A stretch of 64,000 bases of DNA. Origin: Billgrantia sulfidoxydans (lineage in GTDB: Bacteria; Pseudomonadota; Gammaproteobacteria; Pseudomonadales; Halomonadaceae). A program made the translations under genes and the position numbers. The notes under the pieces were generated by a model. It saw only the letters and a program-made list of their open reading frames with translations, searched no databases and had not been told where the DNA came from. The DNA is taken from assembly GCF_017868775.1 (NCBI RefSeq), contig NZ_CP053381.1, forward strand, positions 62,001 to 126,000, read 5' to 3'. Shown piece after piece: positions 58,214 through 64,000 of the stretch (positions within the stretch are counted from its first letter, which is position 1; each line of letters opens with the position of its first letter).

Positions 58214-59326
58214 ATGGCCAAGAAAAAAGGCCTTATGAGGCCTGACCCAACCAAACCACAGCAAGCTGGCAATATTGAACGCTTGCCAGGTGGCAGCATC
58301 ACCTTTCTGGCGCCTCTACCCCTCCCAACGGGAGAGCCGGCGCTTAACGAAGGGGCTGTCAGTGAACTCAATGACACATGGCTGGACTATGGAGCCGGCT
58401 GGTTCGGGGTATTTGGCAACCAGCTGTTGTTAAGTGGCATGTCCATAATGACTCTCATGATCATTGTCCTTTTTCCAATGGTGCTTTACCCATTTGTGCC
58501 AGAGCGGGTGTTTCATGCCTTTGTCGATAATGCTGTAAGAGATGCAATACTTGTAGTGTTGCTAATACTGTTTTTGGGCATCTTTTTAACGATAAAACAC
58601 TTCCATATCAGGAAAAATTCTATTCCGGCACGCTTTCATCGCCAACGACGTGAGGTATGCTTCGTTCCGGAAAAGAAGAACGGTGATGGACATGAAGCGC
58701 CGGTTTTTGTGCCCTGGGAATCACTTCGAGCGTGGGTGTTTGAGACGCGAGGCGTCACTCAGTATGGTGTGCAGCAGCAGTACGGCATGGGTATCGGCTA
58801 TGTGCTGCCCGGCACCGACCAGTGGGTGAAAACGGAGTTCATGACGCCGGCCCTGCCTTTGGCCCTTGCCGAATGGGAGGCGCTCCGCGGCTATATGGAA
58901 TACGAGATCAACTCGCTCGACGAGATCCAGACCCCCCTTGCCATCCGGGAAGAAGGCGATCCCCCCTGGGAGGGAGCGCATACCATTCGCAACGCCCATC
59001 GCCGGCTTCACCGGCGCCGCCGTAACGGAGAGGTAGGCTGGTTCTATACTTTGGGTTGGTACCTCTATCACCTGCTCACTTTCTGGACCCTGCCGGGCTA
59101 CCTGGCTGAGTTGGAAACGTGGCTACTCAGACGCTCCGGTACCAAGTCACTGCCACCGGAGATGGTGGAATGGTCCAAGCCACTCCCCAAGGAGCAGTGG
59201 GCCAAGCCCAGCGAGGAGCTGGTGCGTTTGTCGGAAGAGGTTCGGCGGATTCGCCAACGCGACCCGCAGCGGTCCATCGAAAAAGTGTTCGCCGAGGCTT
59301 ATCGTCGCCAGGGAGTCGAAGCCTGA
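58214..59326 (+). CDS. DUF6708 membrane protein, likely immunity protein
   Basis: A 370-residue protein with two hydrophobic segments (about 75-97 and 112-133) and a cytoplasmic domain containing PARFHRQRREVCFV and WESLRAWVFE, typical of DUF6708. Genes of this kind lie next to VasX-like effectors, and VasX immunity is also by an inner-membrane protein. The 12-base gap to the effector supports a toxin-immunity pair. Immunity itself is inferred. Confidence 0.75.
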   Translation: MAKKKGLMRPDPTKPQQAGNIERLPGGSITFLAPLPLPTGEPALNEGAVSELNDTWLDYGAGWFGVFGNQLLLSGMSIMTLMIIVLFPMVLYPFVPERVFHAFVDNAVRDAILVVLLILFLGIFLTIKHFHIRKNSIPARFHRQRREVCFVPEKKNGDGHEAPVFVPWESLRAWVFETRGVTQYGVQQQYGMGIGYVLPGTDQWVKTEFMTPALPLALAEWEALRGYMEYEINSLDEIQTPLAIREEGDPPWEGAHTIRNAHRRLHRRRRNGEVGWFYTLGWYLYHLLTFWTLPGYLAELETWLLRRSGTKSLPPEMVEWSKPLPKEQWAKPSEELVRLSEEVRRIRQRDPQRSIEKVFAEAYRRQGVEA

Positions 59327-59510
59327 CGATGACCAAGCAACGCAAGGTTTTTCTGGGCCCCCCTCAACCTCAGCGCGCAGTCTAACAGCGCAGCGAGAAG
59401 TTCATCGAGAAGGGCGACATCGAGGACCACCATCGTCGCGCTCGGCTCACATGCCCTGCCGTTAGTGGCCAACGTGGCCTGACGGTCAATTATCTTGGCT
59501 AAGACAGCAA
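59327..59510. other. Degenerate tail after the T6SS cargo genes
   Basis: About 180 bases without a credible gene. A short frame (MTKQRKVFLGPPQPQRAV, from 59329) ends in a stop, and the DNA after it in another frame could encode QRSEKFIEKGDIED, which reads like a remnant of a protein. This is what one expects at the scarred end of an exchangeable cargo module, but the remnant cannot be identified. Confidence 0.35.
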
Positions 59511-59537
59511 CGAAAAGCCCGGCCTTGCGGCCGGGCT
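59511..59537 (-). terminator. Terminator of regulatory RNA copy 1
   Basis: Stem AGCCCGGCC / GGCCGGGCT with loop GCAA on the minus strand, followed by TTTTCG. The stem is identical to that of copy 2. Confidence 0.9.
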
Positions 59538-59675
59538 GGATCTTCGCTTCCTTACACATCCTCCTCGGGCATCCTTCCACCCCGAGCATCCTTGGATATC
59601 GAGTCTTCCTGACTCGGTCGTCCCTGCCTGAGCCTCCGTGCCCAGTACGGTTTCATTCTCCAACACGACGTGGCT
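59511..59675 (-). ncRNA. GGA-rich Rsm/Csr-type regulatory RNA, copy 1
   Basis: A non-coding minus-strand element of about 140-165 bases ending in a Rho-independent terminator. Reading the RNA: hairpin CUGGGC-ACGGAG-GCUCAG (59645-59628), then AGGGACG, hairpin CGAGUC-AGGAA-GACUCG (59616-59600), hairpin CUCGGG-11-base loop-CCCGAG (59586-59564), then GGAGGAUG and AAGGAAG single strands, then the terminator. Nine GGA motifs are present, mostly in loops. This layout is that of RsmY/RsmZ/CsrB RNAs that sequester CsrA/RsmA. The 5' end is not fixed: a GGTTAAT at about 59683-59688 may be the -10. It is 49 bases past a minus-strand gene, so origin from a 3'UTR is possible. Confidence 0.75.
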
Positions 59676-59722
59676 TGCCGCATTAACCTGTAGCAAGTCA
59701 CGTGCATCCCCTGGCGTGCGCT

Positions 59723-60271
59723 TCATTTCCACTTGATGTTGCAGCCCATGGAGGGCATCTGCTTGGCATCCGGTGCCTGACCGGCCAGTACCGCATCCGC
59801 CGCGGCACGCAGGTCCTTGCCGGTTATCGGCGTTTCCTTGCTGGGGCGGCTGTCGTCGAACTGGCCGCGGTAGGCCAGCCGATGGTCCCGGTCGTAGAGG
59901 AAGAAGTCCGGGGTGCAGGCGGCCTGGAAGGCGCGGGCCACGTCCTGGGTTTCGTCCACCAGGTAGGGGAAGTCGTAGCCGCGTGCCTGGGCTTCCTCGA
60001 CCATGCGCTCGGGGCGGTCGGCCGGGTGCGCCTCAAAATCGTTGCTGTTGATGGCCACTATTGCGAGGCCCCGGGCTCGGTACTCGCGAGCGAATTCGGC
60101 GAAGGCATCGGCGATGTGTTTCACGAAGGGACAGTGATTGCAGATGAAGGCCACCAGCAGGGGCGTGTCGCGGAACTGCTCGCTGTCGACTTGTGCTCCG
60201 TGGGGGTCGGGCAAGCGAAATGCGGGCAGTGTGCTGCCCAGTTCCGTCATGTTCGAAGGCGTCAGTGACAT
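59723..60271 (-). CDS. Thioredoxin-fold (AhpC/TSA-TlpA type) protein
   Basis: A 182-residue redoxin-family protein with C44 and C47 in FICNHCPFVKHI, the conserved motif of a group of cytoplasmic thioredoxin-like proteins (DUF of the redoxin superfamily). No signal peptide. It may reduce peroxides or disulphides, but no substrate is known. It lies between the two regulatory RNAs with the dienelactone hydrolase, from which it is separated by 30 bases on the same strand. Confidence 0.87.
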   Translation of the reverse strand: MSLTPSNMTELGSTLPAFRLPDPHGAQVDSEQFRDTPLLVAFICNHCPFVKHIADAFAEFAREYRARGLAIVAINSNDFEAHPADRPERMVEEAQARGYDFPYLVDETQDVARAFQAACTPDFFLYDRDHRLAYRGQFDDSRPSKETPITGKDLRAAADAVLAGQAPDAKQMPSMGCNIKWK

Positions 60272-60301
60272 GGGTGCGAAGCCTCCTGTTGGTTTGAGGA
60301 C

Positions 60302-61174
60302 TTACTGGTTGAGGGTTTTGTCCAGCAACAGCAATGCAGACTGCCACGAAGCGGCATCGGCGGCCGCGTTATAACCCAGTGGCAAGTCGAACTCCTTGGC
60401 CAGCGCGTCGGCGCCGGGGTTCGTGAAGCCGTGGAGGGCCTGGGGGTAATTGATCACGTCGATATCGGCTCCTTGTGCTTCGAGCGCTCGCGCCATGGCC
60501 GACAGGTCGTTACGTTCGACGAGCGAGTCTGCGCCGCCATTGTGGATCTGCACGACACCGTTGAACTCGCCGCGTGCAGAGGCGGCCTGGGTGGGGCCGC
60601 CGTGAAAGCTGATGACGGCCTCGAGCGGCATGCCGGACAACGCCATGTTCATGACCACGCTGCCTCCAAAGCAATAACCGAGGGCCGCCATGCCGGTATC
60701 CGCCACGGCAGGATGCTGGCGCAGCTGAGACATCGCCGCTTCGAACCGGGCGCGTGCGGCTGGCCAATCCTGCATGACCTGCGAGGAGAACTCGCCCGCC
60801 TGATCGGGGTGCGTGGCGACCTGCCCGCCGCCATACATGTCGACGGCCAATGCGACGAAACCCAACGCGGCGAGCTGATCGGCACGAGCACGGGCATAAC
60901 CGTCGAGCCCCCACCACTCGTGCACCACCAGGACGGCCGGCCGCGGCTTGGTGTCGTTGACGTTGCGGGCCAGGTACCCCTGATAGGTCTGACCCCCGGT
61001 CGTATATTCGAACGTCTCGCCTTCGACGCGAGGCCCCCAGGAGGTGATGAGTTCCGATTCCGACTCAGGCTCCGACTCGGTTTCGGCCCCTGTCGGCAGG
61101 CTGCTTTCCTGAGCCATGGCCGGGCCTGTCATCGACCCTGCGATCAGGCACAAGAGCATGAGTAATGGGCGCAT
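60302..61174 (-). CDS. Exported dienelactone hydrolase family protein
   Basis: A 290-residue alpha/beta hydrolase of the dienelactone hydrolase family with a signal peptide (1-21, ending PAMA). The nucleophile is C168 in GYCFGGS; E86 in HEWWG and a histidine in QALHGFTNPG complete the site. An acidic linker (ETESEPESESE) follows the signal peptide. Family members are usually cytoplasmic; an exported one is less common. AAGGAG precedes the ATG at 61174. Confidence 0.88.
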   Translation of the reverse strand: MRPLLMLLCLIAGSMTGPAMAQESSLPTGAETESEPESESELITSWGPRVEGETFEYTTGGQTYQGYLARNVNDTKPRPAVLVVHEWWGLDGYARARADQLAALGFVALAVDMYGGGQVATHPDQAGEFSSQVMQDWPAARARFEAAMSQLRQHPAVADTGMAALGYCFGGSVVMNMALSGMPLEAVISFHGGPTQAASARGEFNGVVQIHNGGADSLVERNDLSAMARALEAQGADIDVINYPQALHGFTNPGADALAKEFDLPLGYNAAADAASWQSALLLLDKTLNQ

Positions 61175-61370
61175 GCGAAGCTCTCCTTGCTCGTTTTTCT
61201 TGGTGACGTCGCGGAGACGGAAGGCGTTTGTCTTCCACCCTTTACTAACATAGCCGCCCATGGAGGTCCGCGTATACCGCCCACGCCTGATGCCTTCGGT
61301 CGGGGCCGGTATGCCTGGGAGCAGACAGCATGACGCCGCGGACCTTATCGGCTCGCGGCGTGCGCCCAAA
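61175..61370 (-). promoter_or_regulatory. Leader region of the dienelactone hydrolase gene
   Basis: The gap between the regulatory RNA copy 2 terminator and the hydrolase start. It contains an extra hairpin just past the terminator (ACGCCGCG / CGCGGCGT, 61333-61340 and 61354-61361). The hydrolase promoter should lie here, but I see no convincing -35 and -10 pair. Confidence 0.35.
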
Positions 61371-61396
61371 CGAAAGCCCGGCCTTGCGGCCGGGCT
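61371..61396 (-). terminator. Terminator of regulatory RNA copy 2
   Basis: Stem AGCCCGGCC / GGCCGGGCT with loop GCAA on the minus strand followed by TTTCG; identical stem and loop to copy 1. Confidence 0.88.
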
Positions 61397-61529
61397 GGAT
61401 CTTCGCTTCCTTACTTCCGCCTCGAGCTCCCTTCCGCTCGAGCTTCCCTGGATCGAGTCGTCCTGACCCGGTCGTCCCTGGCTGAGCCTCCGTGCTCAGT
61501 ACACCCCTACTGTGCCAACTCGAGGAGCC
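61371..61529 (-). ncRNA. GGA-rich Rsm/Csr-type regulatory RNA, copy 2
   Basis: A second minus-strand element like copy 1. Hairpins in RNA order: CUGAGC-ACGGAG-GCUCAG (61499-61482), CGGGUC-AGGAC-GACUCG (61470-61454), CUCGAG-10-base loop-CUCGAG (61442-61421), then GCGGAAG, AAGGAAG and the terminator. Eight GGA motifs. Compared with copy 1, stem positions change as A-U/G-U and G-C/A-U pairs, so pairing is kept while sequence drifts. A -10-like GGTTAACG is near 61537-61543, giving a start near 61529. A GacA-type box is centred about 61 bases further upstream, the position seen for rsmY/rsmZ promoters. Confidence 0.8.
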
Positions 61530-61580
61530 CGGCGACGTTAACCTGGGACAAGTGGTGTGTAAGAAATTGTCGATCAGGTT

Positions 61581-61598
61581 TGTAGGAAATAACTTACA
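61581..61598 (-). promoter_or_regulatory. GacA (UvrY) box upstream of regulatory RNA copy 2
   Basis: On the minus strand TGTAAG-TTATTT-CCTACA; it differs from the GacA pattern TGTAAG-N6-CTTACA at one base. It is centred about 61 bases before the inferred RNA start. A further TGTAAG half site is at 61559-61564 on the plus strand. Confidence 0.7.
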
Positions 61599-61673
61599 AA
61601 AGATCGCTAAAGGCCACGGAGGCATTGGCCGGCCGTCGACGAAGGCGGGTTTTGGGTAGTGGCCCCTATCCGC

Positions 61674-62345
61674 TTAGCCCCCGAACGGCAGCACCGCGGC
61701 GTATACCGCGAAGTAGTGGCAGGTACTGCCGCCGAGCACGAACAGGTGCCAAATGGCGTGGTTGAAGGGAATCGCGCTGATGGCGAAGAAGATTACGCCC
61801 AGGGTATAGGTAATGCCGCCGGCCGTGAGGAGGGCGATGCCGGCGGTGGGCAGGCTGGCGCTCAGCTCGTCGCCGGCGAAGAGAATCAGCCAGCCCATGA
61901 TCAGGTAGATCGCCACCCGCAGCACGCCGAAGCGGTGTGGCCAGGCGAGTTTGCAGGCGATGCCGGACAGCGCCAGGCCCCAGACGACGGCGAGCAGCGT
62001 CCAGCCGGTGGGGCTACGCATGTTGACCAAGAGAAAGGGTGTGTAGGTGCCGGCGATCAGCAGGTAGATGGCGCAGTGGTCCAGGTGTTGGAATACGCGC
62101 TTGAGCCGTGGATGGCGCACGCCGTGGTAGAGCGTCGAAGCGGTGTAGAGCAGCACCAGGGTCACGCCGTAGAGGCTGATGCCGACGATCTTCCATGGAT
62201 CGACGTGGGCCGCCATGCAGGCCAGCACCAGCAGCACGATCACGCCGGCCAGGCTCAGCGCCGCGCCGATGCCGTGGCTGATGCTGTTGAGCAGCTCCTC
62301 GACGAGGTGGTGGCGATGACCGCCTGAGCTTCCGGTGGGTGGCAT
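61674..62345 (-). CDS. Hemolysin III / YqfA (TrhA) family membrane protein
   Basis: A 223-residue protein with seven hydrophobic segments. It matches the hemolysin III (PAQR-like) family, with the metal-binding histidines and serine in TASTLYHGVRHP and NHAIWHLFVLGGSTCHY. Family members affect membrane energetics or lipid metabolism; haemolysis is not established for most. The gene starts upstream of regulatory RNA copy 2 on the same strand. Confidence 0.88.
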   Translation of the reverse strand: MPPTGSSGGHRHHLVEELLNSISHGIGAALSLAGVIVLLVLACMAAHVDPWKIVGISLYGVTLVLLYTASTLYHGVRHPRLKRVFQHLDHCAIYLLIAGTYTPFLLVNMRSPTGWTLLAVVWGLALSGIACKLAWPHRFGVLRVAIYLIMGWLILFAGDELSASLPTAGIALLTAGGITYTLGVIFFAISAIPFNHAIWHLFVLGGSTCHYFAVYAAVLPFGG

Positions 62346-62381
62346 GGGCGTCTCCGTCTGGGCGCCCCGATGCCGTTCCGC

Positions 62382-63017
62382 TCAGGGCTTGCGTTCGATA
62401 TCCACGTCGCCGGCCTGGGTGAAGTCGCCCAGCGCCATCATGTGGCCCAGCTTGCCGGCCTTGGTGGAGAGATACTGCTCGTTATGAGGATTGAGACCCG
62501 TAGTCAGCGGTACGCGTTCCGCAATGGTGACGCCGGCCTGGGTCAGGGCGTCGACCTTGCGCGGGTTGTTGGTCATCAACCGCAGGCTAGTAATGCCCAG
62601 GTGCTCGAGCATCGGCACGCAGAGGTCGTAGCGGCGCAGGTCGGCGCCGAAGCCGAGCTGCTCGTTGGCCTCCACGGTGTCGGCGCCCTGGTCCTGCAGG
62701 TGATAGGCGCGGATCTTGTTGAGCAGGCCGATGCCGCGGCCCTCCTGGCGCAGGTAGAGCAGCACCCCGCGCCCCTCGTCGGCGATGCGCTTGAGCGCTT
62801 CTTGCAACTGGTAGCCGCAGTCGCAGCGCATGGAGAACAGGGCGTCGCCGGTCAGACACTCCGAGTGCACCCGGCCGAGTACCGGCTCGCCGTCGGCCAC
62901 GTCGCCCAGCGTCAGGGCGATGTGGTCCTTGCCGGTGGCCTCGTCCTCGAAGCCGTGCATGGTGAAGGTGGCCCAGGGCGTGGGCAGCCGGGAGGCGGCG
63001 ATGAATCGAATGGTCAC
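62382..63017 (-). CDS. ribA: GTP cyclohydrolase II
   Basis: A 211-residue enzyme that opens GTP in the first step of riboflavin synthesis. Zinc cysteines C54, C65 and C67 are in [20 protein letters not shown], and the catalytic RQEGRGIGL segment is present. The length is close to the E. coli enzyme, and there is no RibB fusion. It is divergent from hemE. Confidence 0.96.
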   Translation of the reverse strand: MTIRFIAASRLPTPWATFTMHGFEDEATGKDHIALTLGDVADGEPVLGRVHSECLTGDALFSMRCDCGYQLQEALKRIADEGRGVLLYLRQEGRGIGLLNKIRAYHLQDQGADTVEANEQLGFGADLRRYDLCVPMLEHLGITSLRLMTNNPRKVDALTQAGVTIAERVPLTTGLNPHNEQYLSTKAGKLGHMMALGDFTQAGDVDIERKP

Positions 63018-63148
63018 GGGGTACCTCGGTCAAGACCACGGCGATGCCGGAAGTGAATCCCGCATTCTAGCAGGAACGGCGGCCCGGCTCACGACTGTGC
63101 GGCGCTGGCGAACCTGGCCCGGGTCAAGCCGAGCGAAAAATGATGCGC

Positions 63149-63154
63149 TACAAT
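63149..63154 (+). promoter_or_regulatory. Probable -10 box for hemE
   Basis: TACAAT, 31 bases before the hemE start codon; five of six consensus matches. The -35 is not clear. Confidence 0.5.
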
Positions 63155-63185
63155 AGGCCGACATTTCCTGTGGATGACTGACTGC

Positions 63186-64000
63186 ATGGATCTCAAGAAC
63201 GATCGCTTTCTGCGCGCCCTGATGCGTCAGCCGGTGGACCGCACGCCGGTATGGATGATGCGTCAGGCCGGCCGCTACCTGCCGGAGTACCGCGCCACCC
63301 GCGCCGAAGCCGGTGACTTCATGGACCTGTGCCGCAACCACGACCTGGCCTGCGAGGTGACGCTGCAGCCGCTGGAGCGCTATCCGCTGGATGCCGCCAT
63401 CCTGTTCTCGGACATCCTCACCATCCCTGACGCGATGGGGCTGGGGCTCTACTTCGAGACCGGCGAGGGGCCCAAGTTTCGCAAGCCGGTGCGCTCCGCC
63501 GAGGATGTGGCGGCGCTCACGCTGCCCGATGCCGAGCGCGACCTGGACTACGTGATGCGTGCGGTGGCGACCATTCGTCGCGAGCTGAACGGCCGCGTGC
63601 CGCTGATCGGCTTTTCCGGCAGCCCCTGGACGCTCGCCACCTACATGGTGGAAGGCAGTTCGAGCAAGGACTTCCGTCACGTGAAGACCATGCTCTACGA
63701 CACGCCCAGCGTGATGCACGACCTGCTCGATACGCTGGCCAGCGCGGTGACCGATTACCTCAACGCCCAGATTCGCGCCGGCGCCCAGGCGGTGCAGATC
63801 TTCGACACCTGGGGCGGCGTGCTCTCCACGCCGGCCTATCTGGAGTTCTCGCTGCGCTACATGGAGCAGATCGTCGCCGGGCTGATCCGCGAGCACGAGG
63901 GTAAGCGCGTGCCGGTCATCCTGTTCACCAAGAACGGCGGCCAGTGGCTCGAGGACATCGCCCTGGCGGGGCCGGATGCGGTGGGCATCGACTGGACCAC
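63186..64000 (+). CDS. hemE: Uroporphyrinogen decarboxylase (3' partial)
   Basis: The frame starts [36 protein letters not shown] and is open to the window edge, giving 271 residues of a protein usually about 355 long. It removes four carboxyl groups from uroporphyrinogen III in haem synthesis. Conserved segments are [29 protein letters not shown] and IFDTWGG. It is in the normal gammaproteobacterial arrangement as a single promoter-driven gene here. Confidence 0.97.
   Translation, partial: MDLKNDRFLRALMRQPVDRTPVWMMRQAGRYLPEYRATRAEAGDFMDLCRNHDLACEVTLQPLERYPLDAAILFSDILTIPDAMGLGLYFETGEGPKFRKPVRSAEDVAALTLPDAERDLDYVMRAVATIRRELNGRVPLIGFSGSPWTLATYMVEGSSSKDFRHVKTMLYDTPSVMHDLLDTLASAVTDYLNAQIRAGAQAVQIFDTWGGVLSTPAYLEFSLRYMEQIVAGLIREHEGKRVPVILFTKNGGQWLEDIALAGPDAVGIDWT

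Noticed and set aside
59329..59385. 18-codon frame MTKQRKVFLGPPQPQRAV
   Set aside because: Too short, no clear ribosome-binding site, and followed by what looks like a degraded sequence.
59689..59706. GacA box for regulatory RNA copy 1
   Set aside because: Only the first half (TGTAGC) resembles the site; the second half is poor and it lies too close to the inferred -10.

Overview
The window is about 64 kb of high-GC gammaproteobacterial chromosome. Gene content and protein style (acidic proteins, TRAP transporter, MocR, IclR and MarR regulators, a Gac/Rsm-like regulatory RNA pair, a single large T6SS locus) suggest a Halomonadaceae relative such as Halomonas or Billgrantia. That taxonomic call is an inference from content. 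Both ends cut a gene: a DUF6455 protein on the left and hemE on the right. I see no rRNA, tRNA, CRISPR array, insertion sequence or prophage.

Layout. 0-9.9 kb is a patchwork of small regulated units: a MerR regulator with a divergent alpha/beta hydrolase; a MocR regulator with a divergent DUF1127 gene; a STAS-like protein; two overlapping MFS exporters; a LysR regulator divergent from a DoxX / glutathionyl-hydroquinone reductase / DODA-type dioxygenase set. 10.0-16.1 kb (minus strand) is an aromatic catabolism operon: MBL-fold protein, FAD monooxygenase, small DUF2783 partner, hmgA, fahA, maiA. It should convert homogentisate to fumarate and acetoacetate, and the flavoprotein plus small partner resemble the MhaAB route into homogentisate. 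Divergent to it (16.5-20 kb) lies a TRAP transporter with a MarR gene, then an IclR gene and a DUF1566 gene. 21.4-26 kb holds a crotonase, a D-serine dehydratase-like enzyme, an EamA exporter, a maleate-isomerase-like protein and an orphan. 26.1-30.7 kb is housekeeping: serA, then xseB-ispA-dxs.

31.2-59.3 kb is one co-oriented type VI secretion locus: tssB, C, E, F, G, an FHA protein (tagH-like), tssJ, K, L, clpV (tssH), a sigma-54 activator (vasH), vasI, tssA, tssM, a GNAT-fold protein, PAAR, vgrG, a DUF4123 adaptor, a VasX-like membrane effector and a DUF6708 membrane protein that is the likely immunity candidate. No hcp and no PpkA/PppA kinase/phosphatase pair are present. The cargo end (about 54-59 kb) is visibly more A/T-rich and looks like an exchangeable module.

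59.5-64 kb (minus strand until hemE) carries a thioredoxin-like gene, an exported dienelactone hydrolase, a hemolysin III family gene, ribA, and the start of hemE on the plus strand. The two most interesting elements lie here: a pair of related, non-coding, GGA-rich hairpin RNAs, each ending in an identical Rho-independent terminator, with paired-base changes that preserve three hairpins. They look like RsmY/RsmZ/CsrB-type RNAs that titrate CsrA/RsmA. One has a near-consensus GacA box at the expected distance upstream, and a very similar box lies in the long leader region in front of tssB. This suggests that Gac/Rsm signalling may control the adjacent T6SS both directly and post-transcriptionally.
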